This document shows, one piece after another, positions 33,190-45,036 of a DNA stretch of 64,000 bases. The DNA is taken from contig NC_085138.1 in NCBI RefSeq assembly GCF_035046485.1, positions 366,981,238 to 367,045,237 of the forward strand, in the 5' to 3' direction. Numbering within the stretch: the stretch's first letter is position 1; every line of letters starts with the position of its first letter. Position numbers and translations under genes: made by a program. Source of the DNA: Aedes albopictus (Eukaryota; Arthropoda; Insecta; Diptera; Culicidae). Under the pieces are notes generated by a model. That model was given only the letters and a program-made list of their open reading frames with translations, had not been told where the DNA came from and did not search any database.

Positions 33190-34830
33190 ATGTTTTCTAA
33201 GAATATTAGTAAAGGTATTTTATCAGAAATTCATCGTGGGATTTTTTTCAGAAATTATTCAAGAGTTATTCAAAAAGTTCTTCAACGATTCTTTCGGAAA
33301 TTCTTAAATGGGCATCTCCAGGAATTTCTTGGAAAATTTTGTCAGGATTACTGAAGAAATTTCCAGAAGTTTTCTTTTTGGGACCTGTGATTCCTTCAGA
33401 AATATGTTCTTAAATTCATTCAGAGATACCTTCACAAATTTTACGTAAGTATCTCATAAAATAACAGAAAAAATACTGGATAAATTTTCGAAGGATTCCC
33501 TGAAGGAATTTCAAAAGAAATTCCTGGAAATTCTTTTGGTGATTCCAACATTTTTTCCAGAAAATTTCCTGAAGAAATACCTGAAAAAACAGCTTTATGA
33601 GAAAAATCCTAATTAATATTTGGAGGAGTTTCTGGGGGAACCACCATGAAATAACTGGAGGAACCCCTGCGGAAAAACCCAAAGAAACACCTTGAGATAG
33701 CTTTGGAGAAATTCTTGGAAGATTTGTATAAGAAGCTTTTGGAGGTATTCAAGGAAATTTTTTTTAACATTCATTTCTGTGTATTTTAACTTAGGCTTAT
33801 ACTTAGTTTATATAAACAAAAAATCTAAAAAGAACTTCAAAGGACACTCTTGAAGAGTTTCTGAAGTAAACCTCGTAAAAATCTTCTGGGGGAATCCTTG
33901 AGATAATTTCTGCAGGAATCCAAGCAGAAACTGCAGACAAAAGTATTGGAGGAGTTCTTGGATAGATCCATAAATAAATTTCTGAAGGGATTTTTGGAGG
34001 ATGTTCTGATGCAAATCTAGAAGAACTGCTTGAGATATATTCGAAGGAGCTCTTAGAAGAATTTCTTCCAAAATGTTGAAAAGTATAAGTGGAAAAAAAT
34101 CGCTGGAAAAACATTTCAAATAATTGCAGAACAGGACAGAAATTTGAAACAAATTTAGAATTCCTGGGGCAATCACTTAAACCTATTTTTCTAAAAAAAT
34201 CGAATTTTGCGAAGGAATTTCTAAAGAAATGCCTGGCAATCTGGAGAATGCTCTTCAGATATTCCTGGAGAAACACCAATAAGTTAACCCGGAAGTTATT
34301 TTAAATAAAAAACATCCCTGAAACGATCTCTGAAGGGATTCCTGGAGGGTCTGGAAGAATTCTTGAAGAAAGGTTCCTGGAGGAATATTGGAGGAACTTC
34401 TGAGAAACCCCCTGGAGAATCTCCTAGAATAATCTTTTGAGAACTCTCTAGAGAACTCTGAACTAATGTCTGAGAGAGTCTCCGGAGAAATTCTAGAAAT
34501 AACCTCTTGAGGAGCTCCTACAAAAGTTTCAGAAAGAATTCCTACAAAAAAATCTGAATTTTTGAAGGAATGGTTGGGGAAATTTCGGGATGCATACTCA
34601 GAGGAACCTCTGGAGAATTTCCAAGAATCTATTGAGGAATTACTGAAACTTGAAACTTTTGAAGGATTGGCTAGAGGATCTCCACAATCTGCTAATGTAT
34701 TTCTGCAGGAATTGAGTTTTTTTTAAGGAATGGATTGGAACTCCTGGAAAAAATAAAAATAAAATCTTGAGGGAATTTCTGGAGATATATTTGGATGAAT
34801 TCTTGCTGAAATTATAGAAATAAATCCTGC
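33190..34830. repeat. Extended degenerate TTCC/GGAA array, orientation switches
   Basis: 33190-33480 carries TTCC-type words. From about 33480 to 34830 the texture is GGAA-type (ggagaaattcttgg, aggaatttctg, ctggagaa). The frames at 33416-34304 translate to Phe/Ser/Leu-rich low complexity and are not genes. Confidence 0.5.
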
Positions 34831-37024
34831 AATAATACCAGAATTTATTGAGAAATTATTGGAGTAATTTCAGTAGTATTTCCTAAGCAACTCCTAGAGG
34901 TAGACTCTATTTTTATTAAATAATTATTAAATTTGAGCTGCCGAACGATGGCAGCATATGGTGTTCTAGAAATTTTCCGGTACCAGAATAATAGGATTAT
35001 TGGTCTTGAGCACCCATGGAAGGAGCCGGTTCGGCAAATGGCTGTAGAGAAAGATCTCTTACCTGTGCGAATGCCTGTCAGTATCTTGACATGTTGCCAG
35101 GACAAATTACTCTTTACTTTCTTTATTTCTTTATTGATACGGAACTATATATGTTTTCAGCACATGTTCATAGGGAAAGGTACTTTTACCGCTAGGTGGA
35201 TCAACCTGGTGTGATTGATACCATGAATGAACGATTGGGAATTCCGATTCCCCCTATACACCGAGGAAACCGGGAGCCATTCGCTTCTACGAAACCTATC
35301 GATGCACAACAGTTTTCAAAATATGTAGTCGATGACCAACGACTCAACGCGGATCTCTATACCTGCACGCTGCGATGGTAACATTGAATGACAATAAAAG
35401 ATAGTCGAGAAAAATTCGTTCTGCCCCATAAAATCGTTTGAAACTATTTCCGGCCATAATCCACCGGCTAACCGATTGTCGATGGCCGATGGTCGGTAAC
35501 GGCCGTAGACAAAACTTCGATGGTGCAGGGAACAACAACAGCAGCCGCCAAAGAAAAACTAATTTCACTCAGAAGGTGAATAGTTTTGGCATAATAAAAA
35601 CGAGGGGCTGCTTAATCCGCCACAAATCATTTGTTACGATCACGAAGAATCGATTAGAGTCATTGGAAATAAAACGCGAATGAAGTCGACGGGCTTGGAC
35701 TGGACACATAAAGTGTGTGGGAGTGCGACAGAGCGAGAGCATGTCCCAAACTCCGAGAGGAGCGGCTTAGCTTTATTGGAAATGATCCAATCAGGTTTTG
35801 TCGTTTGGGGACGCTATGCGGGGAGCTGCCGAGTAACCCCCCGCGTGGCAAAGACAAAAGCACCTTTAGCGCGGTAGAAGCTCCCGAACAGACCCCGACT
35901 ACCGGAGTCCGATCGCGATCGCCGCCAGAAAACACATTATTATTGTTAATCAATAAAAATATAAATGAATAAAAAATTTATATCTCGATAGCGGCAGTAG
36001 ACGCAGAATAGAAGCTACCTTACCTGAATACGCCAACTCATTTCGGGCGTTGGATGCGAATAAAAAAGACGAGTAGAAAGAAATATCGGGAGAAGAATCA
36101 TTGGATAACATCAACAACCATAACCCCCCACCCAGCAACCACCGCGATCCCTAGCACTCCGACAGGTCCGGATCATACCGAAGAAAAATGGTATGAAAAC
36201 AGCCAAAAGCCGCGCGGTGAATAACTTTATGATTAGCGCGCATTTCTTCTCCGCTGACGCGCAAGTGTGAAGCGCACGCGACGGGGGTTCGAATCTCGCG
36301 ACCTGCTGCTTGCAAAGCAACCAGAAGAATCCCAAGCGACAGAGAGCAAATTAAAAACGACGACGACCTGCTGCTGCTGCTGCTGCCGATGATGCTGTCG
36401 TCCACCCTCTGTCCATAACCGTGCATGTCCATAACCGTGCAAAGGGGGAATAAAAATTTCGATAATCCTCCAAAACAAGAAGCTAAAATATGATACCCTT
36501 CTGGGCCGCCGGTGCATTGCTTCGGGTTGTCATTCTGTTCGCCACGCTGGTTGGTTTGCGAATATGTATCGTTCGTCAGAGGTCCTCCTGCTACTTGTCG
36601 GGAATCTGACTACGATGACGGTTCCAACAAGAAATATGCTGCCGCTAAATATGCTTGCAAGTGTATCGGAGGCAGCATTTTAATATTCAAATGAGCTCTT
36701 CCGGCGGCTGGCAGCAGCACCGCAGCATTGCACACAGTTGTGTAGCTTAAAAATATGTTGCAGATTTCTGCTTTTCTCCTAAAGTTCTCTTATTTCTTTT
36801 ACGAAGTATTTCAATCCAGAAACCATCGTTCGGCACCATCATGGAATGAGTTGGTTGAGACAAGAAAAATACTAATAAAAGGATGAATGGTTTGGGATGG
36901 GTGGACATGACGTAATTGAAAGGCGGAAGGAACACCTGGGCGAACACATGTAGAACATGCGACCGCGCCGAGCTCTCGCCGAGCGTATTAAAATAGACGC
37001 CAACAACACAGATTGTTTGGTGGC
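34831..37024. other. Intron segment with CpG-rich parts, no gene called
   Basis: 35200-36740 is unusually CpG-rich and not recognisably repetitive. It includes a short (CTG)n run at 36368-36394. At about 36283-36302 gggggttcgaatctcgcg resembles a tRNA B box, but no matching A box or stems were found. Overlapping frames at 35660-36517 have no domain features. It may hold conserved regulatory DNA. Confidence 0.35.
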
Positions 37025-37026
37025 TA

Positions 37027-37085
37027 CAGGGGATAGACAAAATTAACGAGACAGGCAAAATTTACACTTTTCAAAAAAATGACCA
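37027..37085 (+). mobile_element. Single end of the CAGGGGATAGACAAAA MITE family
   Basis: caggggatagacaaaattaa followed by gacaggcaaaatttacactt matches the ends of 9001-9449. TA precedes it at 37025-37026. The element is cut off where the next repeat begins near 37086. Confidence 0.65.
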
Positions 37086-37089
37086 ACGA

Positions 37090-38665
37090 CAGTGACCCCA
37101 CACCGAAGAATCATCCACAGTTTATGAATCAGCTGGCTTTAAATGACAAATCAGAAGGTAACTTGTAACAAAACATCTAAAAAGTATTTTTATTCGGCAA
37201 ATCTTTGTGTACATCGGACATCACAACAGCGCGGAATCCGATTTTGTTTCCAAAATCAACAAACATTGTCGGCCTGATTTTTATGCCATTTTTGTAGTCG
37301 CTTTTGCAAGAAGTACGACTGTTATCGATAAGAAAAAACTGACAATTTAGACGTTTCTGCACAGCTTTTTTGGAATAAATTGAGCAGCAACCTACTGTAA
37401 CATGTAGAATCAGCATGTTTATGATGGAAAACTGCTGTGGAAAGGCGACTTCACATAATAATTAAGCAAAACACCTGATTCATAAATTGTTAGGAAGAAA
37501 CGGATATGACACATACACAATTTATGAATCAGGTTAAAATCAGCTGAAATTTTGAAATTTTTAAATATATTTCACCAGTTTTTCAATTTTTGTAAAAATG
37601 CCTAGCATCTTATAGAACCTGGATGACCTTCAACAAATTCGATGCGATTTTGTATGTTGTTATCGCTGCTGGACACTTGATGGAGGGCGTATCAAGAACG
37701 ATCATTGATCCGGCACAAGATTTTGTACATATCTGGACTACGCTGATTAAAATATGTGTGATGAGATAGTACAAAACAGAACTTGAAAACGTGTTGGTGG
37801 CAAGGATGCTTTCACTCACCTGGCAATCTTTTAATTCAATTGTCCAACTCAGTTAAGAACCTTGTTACTACAATGTAACTTGTAGGGTAGTGTTTTTTTT
37901 ACAATTTATCACTAAGGACACCATGTTCTAACTCCCATATTTGCGGTGTTAGAGGGCTAGTTTTACCTACTCATAATAAATGAGCATAAAATTAAATCGT
38001 TAAGTAACAGTAGGTGGTAAATACTAACACTTTTATTCCGTAAATATAGTTTATTCCGTAATAGTTAAAATATGGCGTCCTTGGTGAAGACTGTAGAAAA
38101 AATACTACCCTACAAGTCACACTGTAGTAACAAGCTTCTGAACTGAGTTATAGAGACAAATGAATTAAATGATTACCAGGCGAGTGAAAGCATCCTTGGT
38201 TGGTGGCCTCAACTTGGGTCTAAAGGAGATTTTCTATAAAAACAACCTCTTATTCACTTGTCACACATGAGGTGACACTACATAGAGGTGGTGATTGATA
38301 GCACCACACGAGAATAGTAAGCAACGGTGAAAAAAAGTTTCTTTACTCTGATCTTTAATAATTGACTATAAATAGCCATTAAACCTCTCCTATACCAGTT
38401 TTGCGATACCTTTAGCGCATATAAAATATTCAGGCCCATGCCAATTGAATATTTGAATACCAACATGGCTTTGTTCATCTTAAAAGTAGACAGCTGCCTG
38501 AAATCAGTTCTGAGATGATGGTTCTACAGCCAATGAAGCGTATGGTGACATGAGCTTTACGAGATTTGCCAAAAATTCGATGATTCATAAATAGTGTCTC
38601 AACTGAATCATATGTGTTGGCAAGTATTCTGCTGATTCATAAACTGTGCACAGTGCACAGAGCAT
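37090..38665. mobile_element. Probable remnant of the CAGTGACCCCACAC transposon family
   Basis: The left end cagtgaccccacaccga matches the MITE at 61275-63254, continuing with tttatgaatca words. The same word, inverted or direct, recurs at about 37478, 37519, 38580 and 38632 (gattcataaa). The right end near 38645 (actgtgcacagtgcac) is diverged and no TA pair was found. Two minus-strand frames inside (37177-37416, 37610-37819) have no transposase motif that I recognise. Confidence 0.4.
37790..38210. repeat. Long imperfect hairpin, arms about 130 bp
   Basis: Left-arm blocks gcaaggatgctttcactc, cttgttactaca and acttgtagggtagt recur inverted in the right arm (gagtgaaagcatccttgg, tgtagtaacaag, actaccctacaagt). 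The loop is about 37936-38070. It lies inside the 37090-38665 remnant and is probably a separate foldback MITE; target duplication not found. Confidence 0.75.
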
Positions 38666-38958
38666 CTTCTGCTTAAATGGACAAATGTCTAAAAGGTTTT
38701 GCAAACGATACTAAAAGTAGCAATACAACTTTGTTTAAACATACGTATGTAGTTGGAAAATTCTACACCCTTGATGATGGCAATGTGCGTTTTTTTAACA
38801 AAAAGTTTGACAGTTCATCATTATTATTTTTTTCAACCCTGACCGAATCAAAATGTGCAGGGCACTTTCTTCAATGACATAATAAGCTCGAGAGAAGATA
38901 TCACTCGCAAAGTTGCAAGTAGGAAGTGGTCTGCCTCTTTTCAACCTAGTGGAGTTGT

Positions 38959-40782
38959 TAACCTTCGCATACCCGCCCCCGACAACTCATTTTGAAAATG
39001 CTGGCATTTCGTCAATATTCATTCGATTTTTTTGAAGTCGCCCTTAATCGATCATAAATTGGTGCAAGTTTATTACACTCAAGTGGTCATGTGATATCTG
39101 AAACCATTCCGAAGATATTCCGGATTGTACTGTGGTCAGGGAGTGGGGGAGGGGTCTGTTTCGCCAAATGGTTAAAAGTGATTACAGGGGATACTCAAAA
39201 TAACTGGGACAGGTAAAGTTTTCTCTTTCCAAAAAATGTTCAACTCGCTGTAACTTTTCGAAAAGGGCATCAAATATTCTCAAATTTTTACTGTGAGCTC
39301 ATCAACTAGTTGTGTATCAGTGATCAAAATTTGAAAAAGATCGGGTCATTCTACACGAAGTTATTAAGATTCTAGAAAAAGGTATAATTATTCGATAGCC
39401 AGCTTTGAGGTGTTATATCTCCGGATTCAATGAACCAAATGCAATGAAATTTTGATCATTTATGACTAATACAATGAACTTTAAAAAACAGTTGACTTAA
39501 TTTGAAATTATTTATAAGAAAAAAAGTTATGGCGATTTCATTTATTCCATGTTTTTTAAATAAATTTATCTATTTTTCATATGCATCCCATTACTTTTTC
39601 AATTTAATGAAGGCTACTTGGTTGCTTTCCTTTGAAACATAAATATATTCAATTCAATAAGAGGGAATTTAAATGAACTATAATTACTGTCTCGAATTTT
39701 GAAACGATGATGAAGTTTTGGATAATTTGTTGTTATATTGGTAAAATAATCTAATCGAAATAATTTTCTTTCGTGTAAAGAATTTTAAGTTTAGTCAAAT
39801 GTTTTTAATAGCTCATTATAAAAGTCATAAATGATCAAAATTTCATTGCATTCGGATCATTGAATCCGGAAATATAACAGCTCAAAATTGGCTATCGGAT
39901 AATTACACCTTTTTCTAGAACCTTTATAACTTTGTGTAGAATGGCCCGATCTTATTCAAATTTTGATCACTGATACACAACTAGTTGATGAACTTACAGT
40001 AAAAATTTGAGAATATTTGATGCCCTTTTCGAAAAGTTACAGCGACTTGAACATTTTATGAAAAGTGAAAATTTTACCTGTCCCAGTTATTTTGAGTATC
40101 CCCTGTATTTCGTGTGCGTTATTGCGTTTGAGAGGCCCCCGCGGAACCTGTTTCAGGTGTTCCGGAGTGGCCATATCAGTTTGCTACATACTCCAGTCAT
40201 TTTTTTCTGCCCCATTCTCTTGAAATCATGAAATTTGATACGTCGCACGGCATGTTTTGGTTGCAAACCAGAAATGTTCCCGATGACACCCCCGTGGAAC
40301 CCGTGCTATACGTTCCGGGGTGGCTATATTAGTTGATGCATACTTCAGCCTATCGTTTCTATCTCAGTCATTCGAAATCATGAAGATTGATATGTCGCAC
40401 GGCATGTTTAGGTTGGAAACCAGAAGTGTCCCCAATGAGGCCCTGCGGAACCTGTCACGAGGATCCAGATGGGCCAACTTATTCAAATCTAGTTATAGCA
40501 GTTGTGTTGCACTATACGCAACAAAAATTTCGCTGAAAATCGATGGTTCAAACACAACAACACACGAAATAATTACTTTTAGCAATTTTGACAACCCCCT
40601 GACCCAAGCACAATCCGGAATATCGCCGGAATGGTTCCGGATATTGCATGGCCACTTGAGTATAATAAACTAGCACCAATTTATGATCAATTGAGGACGA
40701 CTTCAGAAAAAATCGGATTAAAATTGACGAAATGCCAGCAATATGAAAAGGAGTTGTCGGGGGTCGGGTAGGTGAAGGTTAA
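38959..40782. mobile_element. 1.8-kb TIR element with arms of about 215 bp, carrying a nested MITE
   Basis: The left arm (38959-39180) and right arm (about 40570-40782) are inverted copies: ttaaccttcgcatacccg, cccccgacaactc, tgctggcatttcgtcaat, gatcataaattggtgc and cactcaagtgg. The interior right of the nested MITE has two-plus tandem copies of a unit of about 150 bp (gtcgcacggcatgttt at about 40242 and 40392). No transposase was seen. Target duplication unclear. Confidence 0.7.
39185..40105. mobile_element. 921-bp TA-target MITE nested in the 1.8-kb element
   Basis: Ends caggggatactcaaaataac and the complement gttattttgagtatcccctg, with TA at 39183-39184 and 40106-40107. Arms of about 300 bp share gaaaagttacag-like, aactagttgatga, tggctatcg and tcataaatgatc blocks with the 449-bp copy at 9001. 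The centre (39545-39800) is AT-rich. Confidence 0.85.
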
Positions 40783-41539
40783 ATAAACCTCGAAACAGAT
40801 TCCCCAGGGCCCATTCCGATGGCCACCATAGGGCCAGAACGGGTTTGAAGGCCTATTTGTGTCCTGCCGGACAGATACCACCTGTCTGAAAAACATTGCC
40901 ACAGACACCAACATTCTATCTAGCAAAGCATTTAATCTACAACTAGATGTATTTAGCCGTAACGGCAGGCTTGTCCACACTGAGCGCATGAAAATTCTGC
41001 TCTTTTGATTTAAACCACAAAAACCATCGTGTTTATGCGATCTTCTTATCTGCCGTTCTACGCATAGTTGTCCCATGTTGAAAAACTTGAAACTGAGAAA
41101 ATCGCGATTGAAGTTTCAAACAGGTTTTTCATGTTTTTTGACCAAATGTTGCAACAAATCGGATTTAAGTTTTCATAGTATCGTTAGAAATCGCTTATAT
41201 TTTCATGCCTGAAGTATTTCCAATCAAATATTTTTAAAAATATAGTGTTTTTAGCAAAAACATTATTAGTGGGACTGTTATGCCTAGAAATGTGGTCCTG
41301 TTGGCGAAATTTCTACGCATATCAGTCCCACGATAATTAGTCGTTTCTTTTCACGCTCGATGTGGTCTGTTCTGTACGTTTTTGTTATATTTTTTTTTTA
41401 ATAACAAACAATGTTTGCTTCTCTTATAACATTATAAGACTCTCATGCATAAGGCTCAAATGTCTCGAGGCAAAACGGAGCCGAAAGACAACAAAAGAGT
41501 GACATCACATTTTAACACATTCTTAATAATCGGTTAAGT

Positions 41540-41880
41540 AGGAACTAGGTGAGTGAGTTGGTGAATATGGAGTTGATTAGTGAATTGATGAGAGCATGAA
41601 TGTGAGGTGCTCCAAAATTAAGTGAGTTGGTGAGTGCGTCAGTTACGAATTAGGAAAGTTGCAGCTTACAGGGAGTTGCCCCGTTAATTTTAATGTGTTG
41701 ATAAGAGAATTATTAAATTGGTGAGTGTGTGTGGGATAGTAAGTAAATGAGTTAGTAAGTCAGTGAGTGACATAGTGAGTAAGTGAGTTTGTTGGTTTAT
41801 GAGTATGTGAAATTTGTTCCGTAGGAGTTAGTGCATTAGTAAGTGAATTAGTGAGTTTGTAAGTGAGTTATAAATTATGG
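41540..41880. repeat. GTGAGT/TTAGTGAG simple-repeat tract
   Basis: Irregular gtgagttggtgag, agtaagtgagtt words. The complementary tract (actcacttactc) is at about 43500-43710. Confidence 0.75.
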
Positions 41881-42170
41881 GTTTCGTGACCGTGCGGTTA
41901 GCAGCGCCAGACATTTAGGCGTACATATTAATATCCACGTAGTGTGACTTCGTTTCTCACTCCAGTCTGAGGAAACTTACCATCAATCGAAGAATTCTTC
42001 ATTGGGCCACTGGGTATTGTACACTGAAATCTCCATTAAAGAAATGAGTCGGGGATATTTAAATGTATTCATTACGTAAATGGATTCATTTTTTTTACTT
42101 AAATAGCTCTTCCATCGCAGTTTACGTCGAAATATATACATACAGTATTATCGAAATAAGCGATTAGAAC

Positions 42171-43099
42171 GTTAGGCCAAAAATGTTATAAGGTCGAAAA
42201 GGTCATTGGGCCGAAAATGTTGTTAGGTCGAAAAGGTCACCAGGCCGATATATCGTTTGGTCGGAAAAACGTCGTGTGACCGCAAAATATTGTTTAGGCC
42301 GAAAAGGTCTTTAGGCCGAAAAGGTCTTTAGGCCGAAAAGGTCTTTAGGCCGAAAAGGTCTTTAGGCCGAAAAGGTCTTTAGGCCGAAAAGGTCTTTAGG
42401 CCGAAAAGGTCTTTAGGCCGAAAAGGTCTTTAGGCCGAAAAGGTCTTTAGGCCGAAAAGGTCTTTAGGCCGAAAAGGTCTTTAGGCCGAAAAGGTCTTTA
42501 GGCCGAAAAGGTCTTTAGGCCGAAAAGGTCTTTAGGCCGAAAAGGTCTTTAGGCCGAAAAGGTCTTTAGGCCGAAAAGGTCTTTAGGCCGAAAAGGTCTT
42601 TAGGCCGAAAAGGTCTTTAGGCCGAAAAGGTCTTTAGGCCGAAAAGGTCTTTAGGCCGAAAAGGTCTTTAGGCCGAAAAGGTCTTTAGGCCGGAAAGGTC
42701 TTTAGGCCGAAAAGGTCTTTAGGCCGAAAAGGTCTTTAGGCCGAAAAGGTCTTTAGGCCGAAAAGGTCTTTAGGCCGAAAAGGTCTTTAGGCCGAAAAGG
42801 TCTTTAGGCCGAAGAGGTCTTTAGGCCGAAAAGGTCTTTAGGCCGAAAAGGTCTTTAGGCCGAAAAGGTCTTTAGGCCGTAAAAGGTCTTCAGGCCGAAC
42901 AGGTCTTCTGGCCGAAAAGGTCTTCAGGCCGAACAGGTCTTCTGGCCGAAATGGTATTTTGGCCAGGTCTTGGCGAAATGACCTTGTTCCATACCTGAAT
43001 TATTCGGCCCTAACGTCCTCTTCGGCCTAATGAATTTTTCGGCCTAATGGCCTTTTCGGCCTAATGGCCTTTTCGGCCTAATGGCCTATTTTGCCTAAT
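42171..43099. mobile_element. Foldback-like element with 17-bp AGGCCGAAAAGGTCTTT satellite
   Basis: About 34 near-identical copies of the 17-bp unit occupy 42297-42890, with diverged units on each side (aggtcgaaaaggtcattgg; ggtcttctggccgaa). From about 43005 the orientation reverses (ttcggcctaatggcctttt). Ends match loosely as gttaggccaaaaatg versus the complement of ttttgcctaat. No convincing target duplication was found. Non-coding. Confidence 0.75.
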
Positions 43100-43499
43100 G
43101 ACTAACAAATCATACAACTGATTAAGCTTTTGTATTAATTTAAAATGACTAGAAATATGTACATATCATTGAAATAAAATATGTTTAGAAATACAACAGC
43201 TTAAGTTTTCAAAACATTCTGCACCATGCCTTCTTCTGCTTGTATGGGTCATATGAATAGGAACCCCAGCAAGGATTGGGAGTGATTTGCCATTAGAGGC
43301 TTCATACTAAAGCCGTTGGTAATGGTACAGTTCCATATTCATCCTATTCGAAAACAAACAGTTACGGTACTATGTTCACTTTTAATACAAATACAATAAT
43401 AAGAATATAATCCTTTTGGACTCTATCATTTCTTTTACATATACACGACACAACTTACTAACAACAGTTTACTCAAGAATTTACTTATACATCAAGTCT

Positions 43500-43710
43500 C
43501 TGAGCGTCTTGGTCACTTGTTTATCAAGTTACTCAATGACTCATTAACACATTCATCCAAAACAGTCACTCATTTACCCATCAGCCCATTAATAAATCAA
43601 ATCACTTATCAAAACACTCGCTTATCATCTTACTCATTTACTCATCAACCCACACACTTACAAAATCTCGCCACCAAGTCACTCACTTACTCTTCAATTC
43701 GCTTACTCGG
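43500..43710. repeat. ACTCACTTACTC simple-repeat tract
   Basis: Complement in texture to 41540-41880. The frame at 43517-43714 (Thr/His/Ser-rich) is a translation of this tract. Confidence 0.65.
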
Positions 43711-44489
43711 TTGATATTTCATCAATTGATATATTGGTTGCTTGTTCAGTGCCTCCAGCAGTTCATCTTCGATTTGGGTTTAACCCAAAAGTGTTCTTTT
43801 TATTTTCTAAATACATATCCGACAACTAAGCCACTCACTTACCGACACACTATTTCAACCAAATTATTGGGATAAAATAGTGAAATAAAAAAGTGAAACT
43901 CATTACTTAAGTTCTGAAAATTTTCACATATACCAGTGATTCAATTCAGCAACCTCTTTGTCATTATGTTGGATCGGCTTCGTCATGCTTCACGACATTT
44001 GAGCCTCTTAATTAAGTTAAAATGTTTATGTTCGGTTTATGAGCTCAACGCGCATTGCAGCAATATGTATTTGAATTCAGATTGCAACTGCAAGTTGCAA
44101 AGAAATAACAGTTTTTTGTTTAACTGGAAAACAAGTTTTGTTCCAGCTGGAGCGTAATGCCAACATAAAAAAAGGGTTTATACCATGCAGTATTGAAATA
44201 GCCATACTATTAGGTGAAGCTAAGTTACTAAAAGTGCTTATTGTAACGGTTTTACGTAGAAATTTTATAGTGGGACTGTTATGCGTAGAATTTCAGTTGT
44301 GGGACAGACATGCGTAGAAATTCAACAGTGGGACAATTTGACTTGACATGCTTTTCATTGAGTCTTCGAACAAAGTATGTTATTTTTTGATGTTATATGA
44401 TAATATACGTATAAATAGAGCGCCTGGTGCAAAAAAGCCAAAATCGTCAAAAAGTAACATGGGACAACTATGCTTATAACGGCAGTTAT

Positions 44490-44704
44490 TCTACCTGATA
44501 GAAGAATGTTTGAATATCCTAAATGACATTTCGAACTGTCAAAAAATCGCACCGCAGTGCCGCACTGAGCGCGCAAAGAGAAATTCACTGGGGGGAATTC
44601 ACCCGGGTGAAATTCTCTTTGCGCGCACCGTGTGGCACAGCAGTGCGGTTTTTTGACAGTTCAAAATGACATTTAGGTAATTTCAACATCCTTCTATCGG
44701 GTAA
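44490..44704. mobile_element. 215-bp near-palindromic MITE
   Basis: acctgatagaag...cctaaatgacattt...gaactgtcaaaaaa pairs with the inverted series tttttt(t)gacagttc, aatgacatttagg, cttctatcgggt. The centre is ggggggaattcacccgggtg. It interrupts the right arm of the giant inverted structure between acggcag and gataggaagattgc. A TTA/TAA pair at the edges could be a 3-bp PIF/Harbinger-type target, not certain. Confidence 0.8.
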
Positions 44705-44790
44705 GATAGGAAGATTGCATAAATACGATGGTTTTAGTGGTTTAAATCAAAAGAGCAGAATTTTCTTGTGTTCAGTGCGGACAAGCCTGC

Positions 44791-45036
44791 GTAACGGAAC
44801 ACCATTTGCAAAATACTGTTTTCACGCGAGCGTAACGCTGTGCTTCCAAAACAAAATCAAGAATATTTCCAAAACTATACATTTCTCAGTAAAACTCACT
44901 TCGGCAATTTTGTTCACATCAATCCAAAGAAGAAATGTTTACAAGACTTTATTATTCAAAACCTCATAACAGAGCTGATATACGCATTTCAGTTTGAAAA
45001 TTTTAAGAAGAAGATTTCTGCGATGGTGTCCCGTTA
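44791..45036. mobile_element. Probable MITE with CGTAACGG ends
   Basis: gcgtaacggaacaccat at the left and atggtgtcccgttacg at the right are complementary with one or two mismatches. A further cccgttacg occurs at about 45210, so the element may be longer. Target duplication not identified. Confidence 0.55.

Larger units (their letters stand above)
40960..44800. repeat. Giant mirror-like inverted structure (about 3.8 kb)
   Basis: Outer arms 40960-41345 and 44265-44800 are inverted copies. Shared blocks are aggcttgtcc/ggacaagcct, ttctgctcttttgatttaaa, accatcgt, tgggacaactatgc and gggactgttatgc. Inside these lie GTGAGTTAGTGAG-type repeats on the left (41540-41880) and the complementary ACTCACTTACTC-type on the right (43500-43700), with the AGGCCGAAAAGGTC foldback at the centre. 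A separate MITE (44490-44704) interrupts the right arm. Matching peptide-like translations (GLNQKSRIF) in both arms reflect the inversion. Confidence 0.65.

Noticed and set aside
33416..34304. Phe/Leu/Ser-rich ORFs of 88-158 codons
   Set aside because: They follow the degenerate GGAA/TTCC array and have no conserved features.
36270..36305. tRNA B box in ggggttcgaatctcgcg
   Set aside because: No A box at suitable spacing and no cloverleaf stems could be drawn.
42297..42890. CRISPR-like array
   Set aside because: 17-bp units are contiguous without unique spacers, in a eukaryotic intron.
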